Assembly: GCA_001800815.1 (NCBI GenBank)
Contig: MGWC01000011.1
Coordinates: 1-37,944, forward strand
DNA from: Euryarchaeota archaeon RBG_19FT_COMBO_56_21
Lineage (GTDB): Archaea > Thermoplasmatota > Thermoplasmata > UBA10834
Direction of reading: 5' to 3'
DNA: 37,944 nt
The number at the start of each line of letters is the position of its first letter. Position 1 is the first letter of the stretch. The position numbers and the translations under genes are program-made. Below the pieces are notes generated by a model. It did no database searches and had not been told where the DNA came from. It saw nothing but the letters and a program-made list of their open reading frames with translations. Below, piece after piece: positions 16,774 to 24,153 of this stretch.

Positions 16774-17919
16774 CTTCTTCTTCCGCGCGTCCAGCTGCTT
16801 CTCGTGCTCCCTCTTGACGCTCTTCTCGAGTTGGTCCAACAGCCCGTCCATGGTCTTGAACAGATCCCAGTCAGTGTGACTGGCGTATTGCAGGCTCTTG
16901 TCAGTGGTCAGCCTCGCGTGGATACTGTACTTGCTCCTCATTCCCTCGTGGTGATAGGTCTGCACGTGCACCGTGAAAACTCGGGGAAACTGTATCTTGT
17001 CTATCCTCTTCATGAACTTCTCGATCTGGCTGTAAAGAACATCGTAAACATCTGGGTCGTCTTCTCCCAGCCCGGTGATCTGCACGTACACGCCCTCCTT
17101 CTTCTTGAGGCTGATCACGAGCTCCATCAGGTCCGCCTGAGAGACAACACCAACCAATCTATCCTGATCTTTCACGAACACCGTGGCCAGACCCTTCTCG
17201 ATCATGAGCGATGCGACTTTGCCAACGGTGTCCTTGGGTGAGATCGATATTGCCGGGCTGCTCATGATGCTCCCGACTGATATGTCCGCAGGGATCCTGT
17301 CGCCCATCAGTTCGTTGTCGGGTTTGTTGGCCCTAGGAGTCCACAGGACTTCAATAACATCATGCATTCCGATCGCGCCCACCAGCCGACCATCTTTGTC
17401 GATGACTGGCAGCGATTTCTCCATGAGCCCTTTCATCATCCCCTCGGCCTTCCTGACGCTCTCCTTCTCGTTTACGGCGAGAGGACTCCGTGACATGAAT
17501 TCGGCAACCCTTTTGTCCCTGAGCTGTTCCGCCTCCGGGAGTATCCTGATGATATCCGTCCTTGAGACGAATCCAACCATCTTACTGTTCCGTACAACTG
17601 GTGCGCCCCTTACCCCCGCAGACATGAGTTCCTCGACGGCAACAGGGAGTGTCATGTCCTCCTCCAGCCTAGGTGCCGGCCTCATGACCTGCTCCACCCT
17701 TGCGGAGAGAGGGAGGCTCCTACGCATCAGCAGTGAAGAATAGCTCACCATACCCACTGGCTTGTCCCCGTCAACAACAGGGACCTCCCTGAGGTGGCCG
17801 CGCTTCATCTTCGACAGCACATCGTTCAGCGTCTCTCCCTTCTTGGCGACTATAGCCGCTGGGCTCATCACGTCCTTGACGAGCAACTGGTTAATCTCAG
17901 CTAGTTTCAAATCAAACAC
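16768..17919 (-). CDS. Four-CBS-domain protein with C-terminal HPF/S30AE-like domain
   Basis: In this 383-residue protein, residues about 1-275 contain four CBS motifs in two Bateman pairs. The repeated pattern is VKDVMSP, VEQVMRP, VAEFMSRSP and VGSIMSSP, each followed by a beta-strand plus S/T-x-x-D/L adenosyl-contact segment (for example GFVSRTDIIRI and GVVSQADLMEL). Residues about 290-383 resemble the ribosome-hibernation (HPF/RaiA) fold: RVFTVHVQTYHHEG, then YSIHARLTTDKSLQYA and a final basic helix DQLEKSVKREHEKQLDARKKK. CBS pairs usually bind AMP, ADP or ATP, so an adenylate-gated ribosome-silencing factor is a reasonable inference. GTG 17919 is the only reasonable start; ATG in the neighbouring frame stops at once. 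The promoter faces a palindrome shared with the pgk side. Confidence 0.85.
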   Translation of the reverse strand: MFDLKLAEINQLLVKDVMSPAAIVAKKGETLNDVLSKMKRGHLREVPVVDGDKPVGMVSYSSLLMRRSLPLSARVEQVMRPAPRLEEDMTLPVAVEELMSAGVRGAPVVRNSKMVGFVSRTDIIRILPEAEQLRDKRVAEFMSRSPLAVNEKESVRKAEGMMKGLMEKSLPVIDKDGRLVGAIGMHDVIEVLWTPRANKPDNELMGDRIPADISVGSIMSSPAISISPKDTVGKVASLMIEKGLATVFVKDQDRLVGVVSQADLMELVISLKKKEGVYVQITGLGEDDPDVYDVLYSQIEKFMKRIDKIQFPRVFTVHVQTYHHEGMRSKYSIHARLTTDKSLQYASHTDWDLFKTMDGLLDQLEKSVKREHEKQLDARKKKL

Positions 17920-17999
17920 ATCCGCTCAGTGGTCTTCGGTGAAAAACGTCGCCTGCTCCGTTCCTTTTTCCGTTAGTAGTTCCGCCATCTAAATACTTT

Positions 18000-18040
18000 C
18001 TATCGCGATAGCTTCGGCAGCGATTTATACTGAACGTTCA
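18000..18040. promoter_or_regulatory. pgk/CBS intergenic region with two perfect palindromes
   Basis: CTATCGCGATAG at 18000-18011 is a perfect 12-bp palindrome, next to the probable CBS-gene TATA (minus strand AGTATTTAG, about 17987-17995). TGAACGTTCA at 18031-18040 is a perfect 10-bp palindrome directly after the plus-strand TATA TTTATAC (18024-18030) that should drive pgk. Both are typical operator geometries. Confidence 0.6.
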
Positions 18041-18211
18041 ATCTGGTACAACGGGAGCAATCATATAGACCCACTGCCGAACGCAGGCAAGGTGCCAGAG
18101 GCTGGTATGGTGGCTGGAAACTCGGACGAGTCTAGTTGCTTGAAGGAGGCCGTCCACGAGAGGGATGGGAGCCTGTCGAATAGCTGCGGATCAGCGAGGA
18201 CTGTAAGCGGC

Positions 18212-19432
18212 ATGGGATTCCACACCCTCGACGATTTTTCCCTGAGGGGAAGGCGAGTCCTGCTGAGGATAGATATCAACTCGCCCGTCGACGAGAGGAC
18301 GCTCAGGCTTGAGGACGGTTCTAAGGTCAAGGCCTCGATTCCGACCGTTCGTGAAATCGTCGATAGAGGGGCCAAGCTGGTCATCCTGGCCCATCAGGGT
18401 CGGCCTGGGGACTACGATTTCATACCCCTGAACGAACACGCCCAGTACCTTAGCCAATTCCTCAGCAAGAAGATCCGGTACGTGGACGATCTCACCGGAC
18501 AGCACGCGCTCAAGGCAATCGATTCACTGTCAGAAGGCGATGGTCTTCTGTTGAAGAATGTGCGCAGCTTCCCAGAAGAGCAGGCCAAAAAGACCCCCGA
18601 AGAGCATGCGGAATCCGGCCTTGTGAAGACCCTGTCACCCAAGTTCGACTTGTTCGTAAATGACGCCTTCGGATCATCGCATCGATCCCATGCATCGCTG
18701 GTCGGATTCACGACGGTCCTGCCATCGGCAGCTGGGCGGCTAATGGAGCGAGAGGTCCGGACACTCACAAACGTGATCCAGAACCCGAAGCGTCCATCGA
18801 CCTTCATATTCGGGGGCACGAAGTTCGCTGACGCTTTGCCTGTGCTCCAGAAGCTTGCGGAGCGGGACACAGTCGACAACATACTGATTGCAGGGCTTGC
18901 CGGGTACACTCTTGTCTGGGTGCTGGGAAACCGAATTGGCTCCAAGACGGAAGAGCTCGCGAAGAAGGATCTCACACCAGAGATAAAAGATGGCGCGAAG
19001 AAGCTGGTGGAGACTTATGGTGCCAAGATACACGTGCCGATAGACGCTGCAGCCGATGTGAATGGCCACAGGCGCGAGTACAAGTTGCATGACCTCCCCG
19101 CGGACGCGGCTGTGAAGGACATCGGCTCGGACACAATCGACAAGTTCAGGAGGATTGTCCTAGGGTCGAAGACCGTCTTCTTGTCCGGACCGCCGGGCGT
19201 CTTTGAGAAGGCGGAATTCTGCAAAGGTACTTGCGACCTGTTCGATGCCATCATCGAGTCAGAGGCATTCTCAGTCATAGGTGGGGGACACTCATCCGCC
19301 GCGGCTAACAAGCTCGGAGTGCTCGAGAGGATCTCATACGTCAGCACTGGCGGCGGAGCTCTGGAAAGGCTCATGATGGGCAAGTCGATGCCCGTGATCG
19401 AGGCTCTGAGGAACTCGGCGAAGAGATTCTAG
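18212..19432 (+). CDS. pgk: Phosphoglycerate kinase
   Basis: This enzyme interconverts 1,3-bisphosphoglycerate and ADP with 3-phosphoglycerate and ATP in glycolysis and gluconeogenesis. The 406-residue protein begins MGFHTLDDFSLRGRRVLLRIDINSPVD (a variant of the PGK RVDxNVP motif). It continues with LAHQGRPG, a VNDAFGSSHRSHAS hinge segment, IFGGTKFADALPVL, FLSGPPGVFE and the nucleotide-binding VIGGGHSSAAANKLG and YVSTGGGA. An in-frame extension to GTG 18092 or ATG 18107 would add 35-40 residues of low-complexity polar sequence not seen in the family, so I place the start at 18212 and take 18051-18211 as leader. A start at 18107 (GAGG 7 nt upstream) remains possible. It is tail-to-tail with the GfcR-like regulator, sharing CTAG. 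Confidence 0.94.
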   Translation: MGFHTLDDFSLRGRRVLLRIDINSPVDERTLRLEDGSKVKASIPTVREIVDRGAKLVILAHQGRPGDYDFIPLNEHAQYLSQFLSKKIRYVDDLTGQHALKAIDSLSEGDGLLLKNVRSFPEEQAKKTPEEHAESGLVKTLSPKFDLFVNDAFGSSHRSHASLVGFTTVLPSAAGRLMEREVRTLTNVIQNPKRPSTFIFGGTKFADALPVLQKLAERDTVDNILIAGLAGYTLVWVLGNRIGSKTEELAKKDLTPEIKDGAKKLVETYGAKIHVPIDAAADVNGHRREYKLHDLPADAAVKDIGSDTIDKFRRIVLGSKTVFLSGPPGVFEKAEFCKGTCDLFDAIIESEAFSVIGGGHSSAAANKLGVLERISYVSTGGGALERLMMGKSMPVIEALRNSAKRF

Positions 19433-20064
19433 CCGTACGGGAAGCTCTTGCTGCTTCCACCAAGTATCGTGCCGCCGATCGACCTGGCCCTTATAAGTCC
19501 GCGAAGGGTGACGCCGTCGATTTCATTGAGGCTGCTCTTGTTGACGATGACAACTACCAGGACCGGGTTTCCTCCAGCCTCTTTGATGTCGGCAATTGCA
19601 CTCTTTATCGTCGCTCCAGTGCTGAGCACGTCGTCGACGACTATGATCTTCTTGCCACTCCCGATTGAGGAGAAATTGGAGCTGAACGCGCCCCCAAGCT
19701 CGCTCTCAGCGTGAGGCCTGTAGACTGCGAAATCGAGACCCATTATCTCGGAGAGCATCGTCGCGAACGGCACACCGTTTATCGAAATGCCCAATACGAC
19801 ATCAGCATCCATGTTCTTCTTGGCCAACTCCTCTAGGGCCATGTCCGCCATGAGTTCAGACAGAAGGCCGATCCTGAACCCCGATACGCCGACGGATCTC
19901 CATCCGATCTTGACATCCGACGGGGGGAGACCCTCAGCTCCGTACTCAATGAGGTAGTTCACTGTGTCCACTGAAAGGTGAAGCTCGTCTGCGATCTCTC
20001 TGACGCCCAGGCCCTTTTTCCTGAGCACCTTGGCGTTTGCCGCCAGCTCCTTTACATCCACCAT
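19429..20064 (-). CDS. gfcR: GfcR-type transcriptional regulator (HTH plus PRTase domain)
   Basis: This 211-residue protein has an N-terminal helix-turn-helix (residues about 5-40; LRKKGLGVREIADELHLSVD) fused to an orotate-phosphoribosyltransferase-like domain with the PRPP loop IIVVDDVLSTGATIKSA. In Haloferax volcanii the homologous protein activates glycolytic genes and is no longer thought to make pyrimidines; that function is transferred here by family. The location supports it, since the gene is convergent with pgk, a glycolytic gene, sharing the CTAG stop region. The start ATG at 20064 is followed by a GTG codon, so initiation could shift by one residue. It could be a true PyrE with an added HTH, but the HTH and the neighbourhood favour a regulator. 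Confidence 0.85.
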   Translation of the reverse strand: MVDVKELAANAKVLRKKGLGVREIADELHLSVDTVNYLIEYGAEGLPPSDVKIGWRSVGVSGFRIGLLSELMADMALEELAKKNMDADVVLGISINGVPFATMLSEIMGLDFAVYRPHAESELGGAFSSNFSSIGSGKKIIVVDDVLSTGATIKSAIADIKEAGGNPVLVVVIVNKSSLNEIDGVTLRGLIRARSIGGTILGGSSKSFPYG

Positions 20065-20099
20065 CTTACCACGGCTCGGAAAAGCATTGAGTCATGATA

Positions 20100-21011
20100 T
20101 TAAGCTTTCTGCGAAGTTGCTTCGCGTTCAAATGATGAAATCATCGCCCATAGGGCCTTGTTCAATGGGGCTGGGGACCCCAGTCTGTCGCCCAGATTCC
20201 ATATGGCCCCGTTGATCTGCCCGATTTCCGTCCTCTTACCCCTCTCGACATCCTGGAGCATGCTAGACCTATTCCCTGATGTGTTCTTAGCAACGGCTCG
20301 CACGCTTTTCATGACCGCGGGGAAGCTCAAGGACACTCCGTTCGCGACTCCGATTGAGACGGCCTCCCTGCATACCTCCAGCATCATGCGAGAGATAGGC
20401 CTGCTCAGGAGTAGCGCGCCATTCTCGATTCGCAGGACAGCCGTCAAGGGGTTGATGGAAGCACTGACAGCCACCTTGGTCCATATCGCAGCATCGACAT
20501 CGGATTGAATCTGGACGGCGAGCCCGCTCTCTCGAAACAGGCGGCATATCTTCTTCGCGCCTTCCGGATTCAGGTCCGACCCGATCACTGTCTCACCCAA
20601 ACCGGAGATTCGAATCTTGCCGGGAGCGACGAGGTTCGCTCCCAACGTCGTCGTCCCTCCGAAAGCGTTCGACCCTTTCCATGTCCTCAGAAGCTCAAGA
20701 TTGCCGAGGCCGTTCTGTAGAGTCAGCACCATGGTATTTCTGCTTGCCAGAGTCCTACAAGCTTGCACAGCATCCTCAGTGTCGTAGGCTTTTGTCGTGA
20801 CAATCAGTAGTTCTGGAGGGTCAAGGCCCTCTGGTTTCTGATGAGCTTCGACGTTAACCGTCCGACGGACATCTCCCACTAGCGCCAGGCCATGCTTTCT
20901 TATGGCGGCAACATGGGCTCTTCTGCCCACCAAGGTCACTTGATTCGACCGGGCAAGCATACCGCCGAGTGCGCTACCCAGCGACCCGGCCCCGAAAATG
21001 CAGACGCGCAT
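20100..21011 (-). CDS. panE: 2-dehydropantoate 2-reductase (ketopantoate reductase)
   Basis: This NADPH-dependent reduction of ketopantoate to pantoate is part of coenzyme A synthesis. The protein has 303 residues with the Rossmann start MRVCIFGAGSLGSALGGML. Family elements are TKAYDTEDAV (conserved Lys), LTLQNGLGNLELL, WTKVAVSASINPLTAV (the KxxxNxxxNPLTA signature with catalytic Lys) and SSMLQDVERGKRTEIGQINGAI (Ser, Asp and Glu of the substrate site). The ATG at 21011 is immediately followed by the conserved start. The stop is 35 nt from the regulator gene; no other pantothenate gene is adjacent. The assignment is firm. Confidence 0.93.
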   Translation of the reverse strand: MRVCIFGAGSLGSALGGMLARSNQVTLVGRRAHVAAIRKHGLALVGDVRRTVNVEAHQKPEGLDPPELLIVTTKAYDTEDAVQACRTLASRNTMVLTLQNGLGNLELLRTWKGSNAFGGTTTLGANLVAPGKIRISGLGETVIGSDLNPEGAKKICRLFRESGLAVQIQSDVDAAIWTKVAVSASINPLTAVLRIENGALLLSRPISRMMLEVCREAVSIGVANGVSLSFPAVMKSVRAVAKNTSGNRSSMLQDVERGKRTEIGQINGAIWNLGDRLGSPAPLNKALWAMISSFEREATSQKA

Positions 21012-21034
21012 CGAAGAAGAGGACTGGTTGTCGC

Positions 21035-22009
21035 CTATTTGTGACTTGTTCCTTTCCGAGCGGCCTCTGCGACGATGTGGGCGACTCTTGTAGGCTCCGG
21101 AATCCTGTGTTTGAGGAATCGCGATGCAATCGCCGTAGCCTGCTTGGGGGAGAGGCCGTGCCCAGCTGAGATGTAGATGGGGCGGGTGCTTTTCTCGCCC
21201 TGAAGCGCATGTCCAATTACATGCCTTCCGATACGCACTTCGGGAATCCGGACGTTGGAAGTACGCGTGACCGTGCCGCAGAGGAGCTTCTTGGCGACAC
21301 CGACCGAGGGAAGGCCGAAGACGACTCCCACTTGACTCGCTATCCCGAATCCCTCTGGGTGTAGTATGCCATTGCCATCATACATGATGACTGTCCCCTT
21401 CGCTACAAGCCTCAGAAGCGGGGCAATCACTGGTATCTCTCGGAATGCGAGATAAGACGGCACATATGGGAACTTCGCGTCCCCCTCCACAACCACCCTG
21501 TCTATTTCCTCCCCCGACTCATAGTCGAAGGTGACCATCGCACCATATGCGTGGTCGTTTGAATAAGCGACGTCGACACCCGCGACACGACTAGGGATCG
21601 ATTTAAGTGGACTGAGACTGAGGTGCTTCTTAAGAAGCACCTGCTTCTTCCTCAGAGCTCTCAGAGGGTGACTGGTCTCAAAATCGCGGAACATGTAGCG
21701 CTCGAGCCCAATGATTCTCGATCCGGATATCTCAATACCTTCGCTCCTAAGTAGCCTTATCTTCTTCTCTGGCCCTCCGCCAGTGTATCCACCGATCTTG
21801 CCGTCGGACTGAACAACTCGACGACACGGAACGCGAACGATGTCATCATTCCAGCTCATTGCAAGGCCAACGAACCGGCTGGCGATGATATCTCCAAGAG
21901 CTTCAGCCACAGCACCATATGTTGTCAGCCTCCCCAAAGGAACCTGAGCCACGATGTCATATGTCTCCCTCCAGAGATCGGGCAGGTTTCCGATGGTTGC
22001 ATCATTCAT
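21035..22009 (-). CDS. Fusion of O6-alkylguanine-DNA alkyltransferase-like domain and endonuclease V
   Basis: This 324-residue fusion has two DNA-repair domains. Residues about 10-95 are the AGT/Ogt C-terminal domain: QVPLGRLTTYGAVAEALG, arginine finger R45 (ASRFVG), N54, active-site C62 in PCRRV, and E90 in RLLRSEG. Residues about 115-320 are endonuclease V: AGVDVAY (D146), the wedge YVPS at 182-185, LAFREIP (E191), VIMYDGNG (D211), H217 and GVAKK (K240). A similar bifunctional AGT-EndoV is described from Ferroplasma acidarmanus. The oddity is residue 63: the family motif is PCHR, here PCRR, so the His of the Cys-His-Glu relay is Arg. AGT activity may be altered; the EndoV site is intact. 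ATG 22009 fits a leaderless transcript from the shared divergent TATA. Confidence 0.92.
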   Translation of the reverse strand: MNDATIGNLPDLWRETYDIVAQVPLGRLTTYGAVAEALGDIIASRFVGLAMSWNDDIVRVPCRRVVQSDGKIGGYTGGGPEKKIRLLRSEGIEISGSRIIGLERYMFRDFETSHPLRALRKKQVLLKKHLSLSPLKSIPSRVAGVDVAYSNDHAYGAMVTFDYESGEEIDRVVVEGDAKFPYVPSYLAFREIPVIAPLLRLVAKGTVIMYDGNGILHPEGFGIASQVGVVFGLPSVGVAKKLLCGTVTRTSNVRIPEVRIGRHVIGHALQGEKSTRPIYISAGHGLSPKQATAIASRFLKHRIPEPTRVAHIVAEAARKGTSHK

Positions 22010-22068
22010 AAGGATTCGACACCACGCGTGAAAGTATTAAATCTGTGGTGACTCCACTACAATATTCG
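22010..22068. promoter_or_regulatory. Divergent promoter sharing one AT-rich TATA region
   Basis: The 59-nt gap contains a single AT-rich core, AGTATTAAATC (22033-22043), readable as a TATA box on both strands at about 25-30 nt from ATG 22009 (minus) and ATG 22069 (plus). Both genes would then be leaderless and could compete for, or share, TBP. Confidence 0.45.
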
Positions 22069-23082
22069 ATGCCCCCCAATCCCCTTCAAAGGTATCACAG
22101 CATCCTAGACGGCGAGACGGAGGCGAGGTTTCTTCAGGCAAAGAAGATCAAAGTCAATGTGAGATTGAATCGCGACATTCAAACCCTGTGGGAAGAACAC
22201 AAGAAAGCCCTGGATGCCGGATACGGAACGACATCAAGCGTGTCTCTCCTTGACTTGAAGTCCGAACTCGCCTCGAGATCTCTGGATGACTGCGCTCTTT
22301 GCGAAAGGAGGTGTGGGACTAACCGGAGGGGCGGGGTGAAAGGGCACTGTGGGGTCCTTGAACCGCGGATCAGCAGCAGCTTCCTCCACATGGGAGAAGA
22401 GCCAGAGCTAGTCCCCTCGTATACTATCTTCTTCTCAGGATGCACCTTCAACTGTGTATTCTGCCAGAACTGGGACATCAGCACGAAACCTGAGGCCGGG
22501 GCAACGATGGAACCAGAGACAGTGGCACGAATGATCGAGGCAATGCTGCCTGGAAAGTCATGCGCGACTATCATGAAATCCGCGAAGAACGTGAACTGGG
22601 TCGGTGGAGACCCGACTTCGAACTTACCATTCATACTCAATGTTCTGAAGGCAACTGATGCCAACCTCCCTCAGGTGTGGAACTCGAACATGTACTTGAC
22701 AGAAGACTCCATGAGTCTGCTGGATGGCATCATCGACGTGTACCTGACCGACTTCAAGTACGGGAACGATCGATGTGCTCTGCGGCTGTCCAACGCTCCG
22801 GAGTACATGAGAATCGTAACCAGGAACCACAGGCTCGCGCGTCAAAATGGCGAGATGATCATCCGACATCTTGTTCTGCCAGGACACTTGAACTGCTGCA
22901 CCAAGCCAGTCCTGCAATGGATCGCGGAGAACTTGCGAGATGTCAAGGTGAACGTCATGGGACAGTACAGACCTGCTCACAGGGCTAAGGATTATGACGA
23001 AATCTCAAGACCGTTGAAACTAAGCGAATTCAAGGAAGCTCTTGAAACCGCCGAGGACTTCGACCTTGATCTCACAGACTGA
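22069..23082 (+). CDS. Radical SAM protein, PflX-like (COG1313-type)
   Basis: In this 337-residue radical SAM protein, FFSGCTFNCVFCQNWDIS holds the Cx3CxxC motif that binds the catalytic 4Fe-4S cluster and SAM. An upstream Cys-rich element (CALCERRCG...GHCGV, residues about 72-97) matches the extra N-terminal cluster region of PflX/PflA-like proteins. IKSAKNVNWVGGDPTS-like sequence is the GGxPT (GGE-type) SAM-contact motif, and DVYLTDFKYG is a core strand. Such proteins are related to glycyl radical activases and to AmrS but have no settled substrate. I start at ATG 22069, which suits the TATA at about 22037; the GTG at 22045 would add 8 unconserved residues. No glycyl radical enzyme is in the window. 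Confidence 0.85.
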   Translation: MPPNPLQRYHSILDGETEARFLQAKKIKVNVRLNRDIQTLWEEHKKALDAGYGTTSSVSLLDLKSELASRSLDDCALCERRCGTNRRGGVKGHCGVLEPRISSSFLHMGEEPELVPSYTIFFSGCTFNCVFCQNWDISTKPEAGATMEPETVARMIEAMLPGKSCATIMKSAKNVNWVGGDPTSNLPFILNVLKATDANLPQVWNSNMYLTEDSMSLLDGIIDVYLTDFKYGNDRCALRLSNAPEYMRIVTRNHRLARQNGEMIIRHLVLPGHLNCCTKPVLQWIAENLRDVKVNVMGQYRPAHRAKDYDEISRPLKLSEFKEALETAEDFDLDLTD

Positions 23083-23086
23083 CGAG

Positions 23087-23206
23087 CTACTTCTGCTTGG
23101 GCATCTCCTTGATGTAGAACGGCCCTCGGCATCATCTTGAGACCGGGCAACTTGATCGAGGCAGGTCATGTAACTCTTTCGGGAAAGTCCTGGCTGTTGG
23201 CCATTT
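23087..23206 (-). other. Possible remnant of a small protein gene
   Basis: On the minus strand a strong ribosome-site-like GAGGTGAGGAG precedes an ATG at 23206. The frame reads 12 codons to a TGA, and a TAG in the same frame 40 codons away closes the segment PFYIKEMPKQK. Between them the neighbouring frame reads LSIKLPGLKMMPR, which looks coding. The reading needs two compensating shifts. It may be a decayed small gene or chance. Confidence 0.2.
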
Positions 23207-23254
23207 ACTCCTCACCTCAGAACAACTTAAGTAGAGACACTCAGATGCATTCGT

Positions 23255-24148
23255 GTGGACACTGGAGAGGCGATAGCTGCCCTCGGACTCGTTTTCGCGT
23301 TCTCGCTACTTGCTTACTGTTCTGTTCTAGACTGGAGAACCCGAAAGGTGCCCAACCCATATTGGATCATGCTATCTCTGTTCGGAATTGCTCTTCTTAT
23401 CATCAGGGTGCTGGCAGATGCAGCGGACGCAGCGTATCTGATGATCCTACTGCCCGTTTTTGCGATCCTATCGGACATCTACATTGAAGGTGAGGGGGAC
23501 TCCTTCCTTGTACGAACGGCTCCGTTATTGAAGTACAGTGCCGCCATTGTCTCGACCATTCTCCTCGCGTATGCCTGGGGTGATGACATGTATTTCCAGC
23601 ACCTTCTGGCAGTACCGGTTGTGATGATGATCATAGTCGCATTCTACATTACAAACGTAATCCGAGGCGGGGCCGATGCGAAGGCTCTGGCCGCGCTGGC
23701 CATTGTATTTCCCTTCTATCCCAATATCGGTGATTATCCTCTTATCGATCCAGCATCAGCGGAGATAGAGATATTCTTCCCATTCACCCTGACAGTGCTG
23801 GTGAACGCAGCAATAATCGCTGGAGTCCTTCCTCTGTTCTTCCTATTCAGGAACCTGGCTGCGCGGGAGTTCGAATTCCCTCAAGGTCTCCTAGGATACA
23901 AACAGAATCACAACGAGATTGTCGGCAAACACGTTTGGCTCATGGAACGAATCGAAAACGGAAATATTTCTAGATACGTAACGCCAAAATCGAACGAGGA
24001 CCTTGCCAAGGAGGTCGAGCTGCTTGCAAAGGCCGGCAGGACTAGGATTTGGGTCACTCCGAAGCTACCGTTCATTTTGCCCATCACAGCAAGTGTCGTG
24101 CTGACGGCTGTTGTGGGAGGATTTCTGTTTCTCATCGTCCCTGCATGA
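23255..24148 (+). CDS. A24 aspartic prepilin peptidase (archaeal type IV pilin/archaellin peptidase)
   Basis: This 297-residue integral membrane protein has about six hydrophobic segments. Both catalytic aspartates of the prepilin peptidase family are visible: D26 in SVLDWRTRKVPNPYW and D141 in GGADAKALAAL (the GxHyD motif). It would remove class III signal peptides from archaellin or pilin precursors at the cytoplasmic face of the membrane. It is longer than FlaK/PibD (about 230 residues) because of a C-terminal cytosolic stretch and a last transmembrane helix (ITASVVLTAVVGGFLFLIV), as in the EppA-like group. The start is GTG 23255, with a TATA-like CTTAAGTAG about 25 nt upstream. No pilin gene is adjacent. 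Confidence 0.88.
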   Translation: MDTGEAIAALGLVFAFSLLAYCSVLDWRTRKVPNPYWIMLSLFGIALLIIRVLADAADAAYLMILLPVFAILSDIYIEGEGDSFLVRTAPLLKYSAAIVSTILLAYAWGDDMYFQHLLAVPVVMMIIVAFYITNVIRGGADAKALAALAIVFPFYPNIGDYPLIDPASAEIEIFFPFTLTVLVNAAIIAGVLPLFFLFRNLAAREFEFPQGLLGYKQNHNEIVGKHVWLMERIENGNISRYVTPKSNEDLAKEVELLAKAGRTRIWVTPKLPFILPITASVVLTAVVGGFLFLIVPA

Positions 24149-24153
24149 ACCTA

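Noticed and set aside
18092..18211. N-terminal extension of phosphoglycerate kinase
   Set aside because: It is low-complexity polar sequence absent from the family; the conserved start is at 18212. It is kept only as an alternative.
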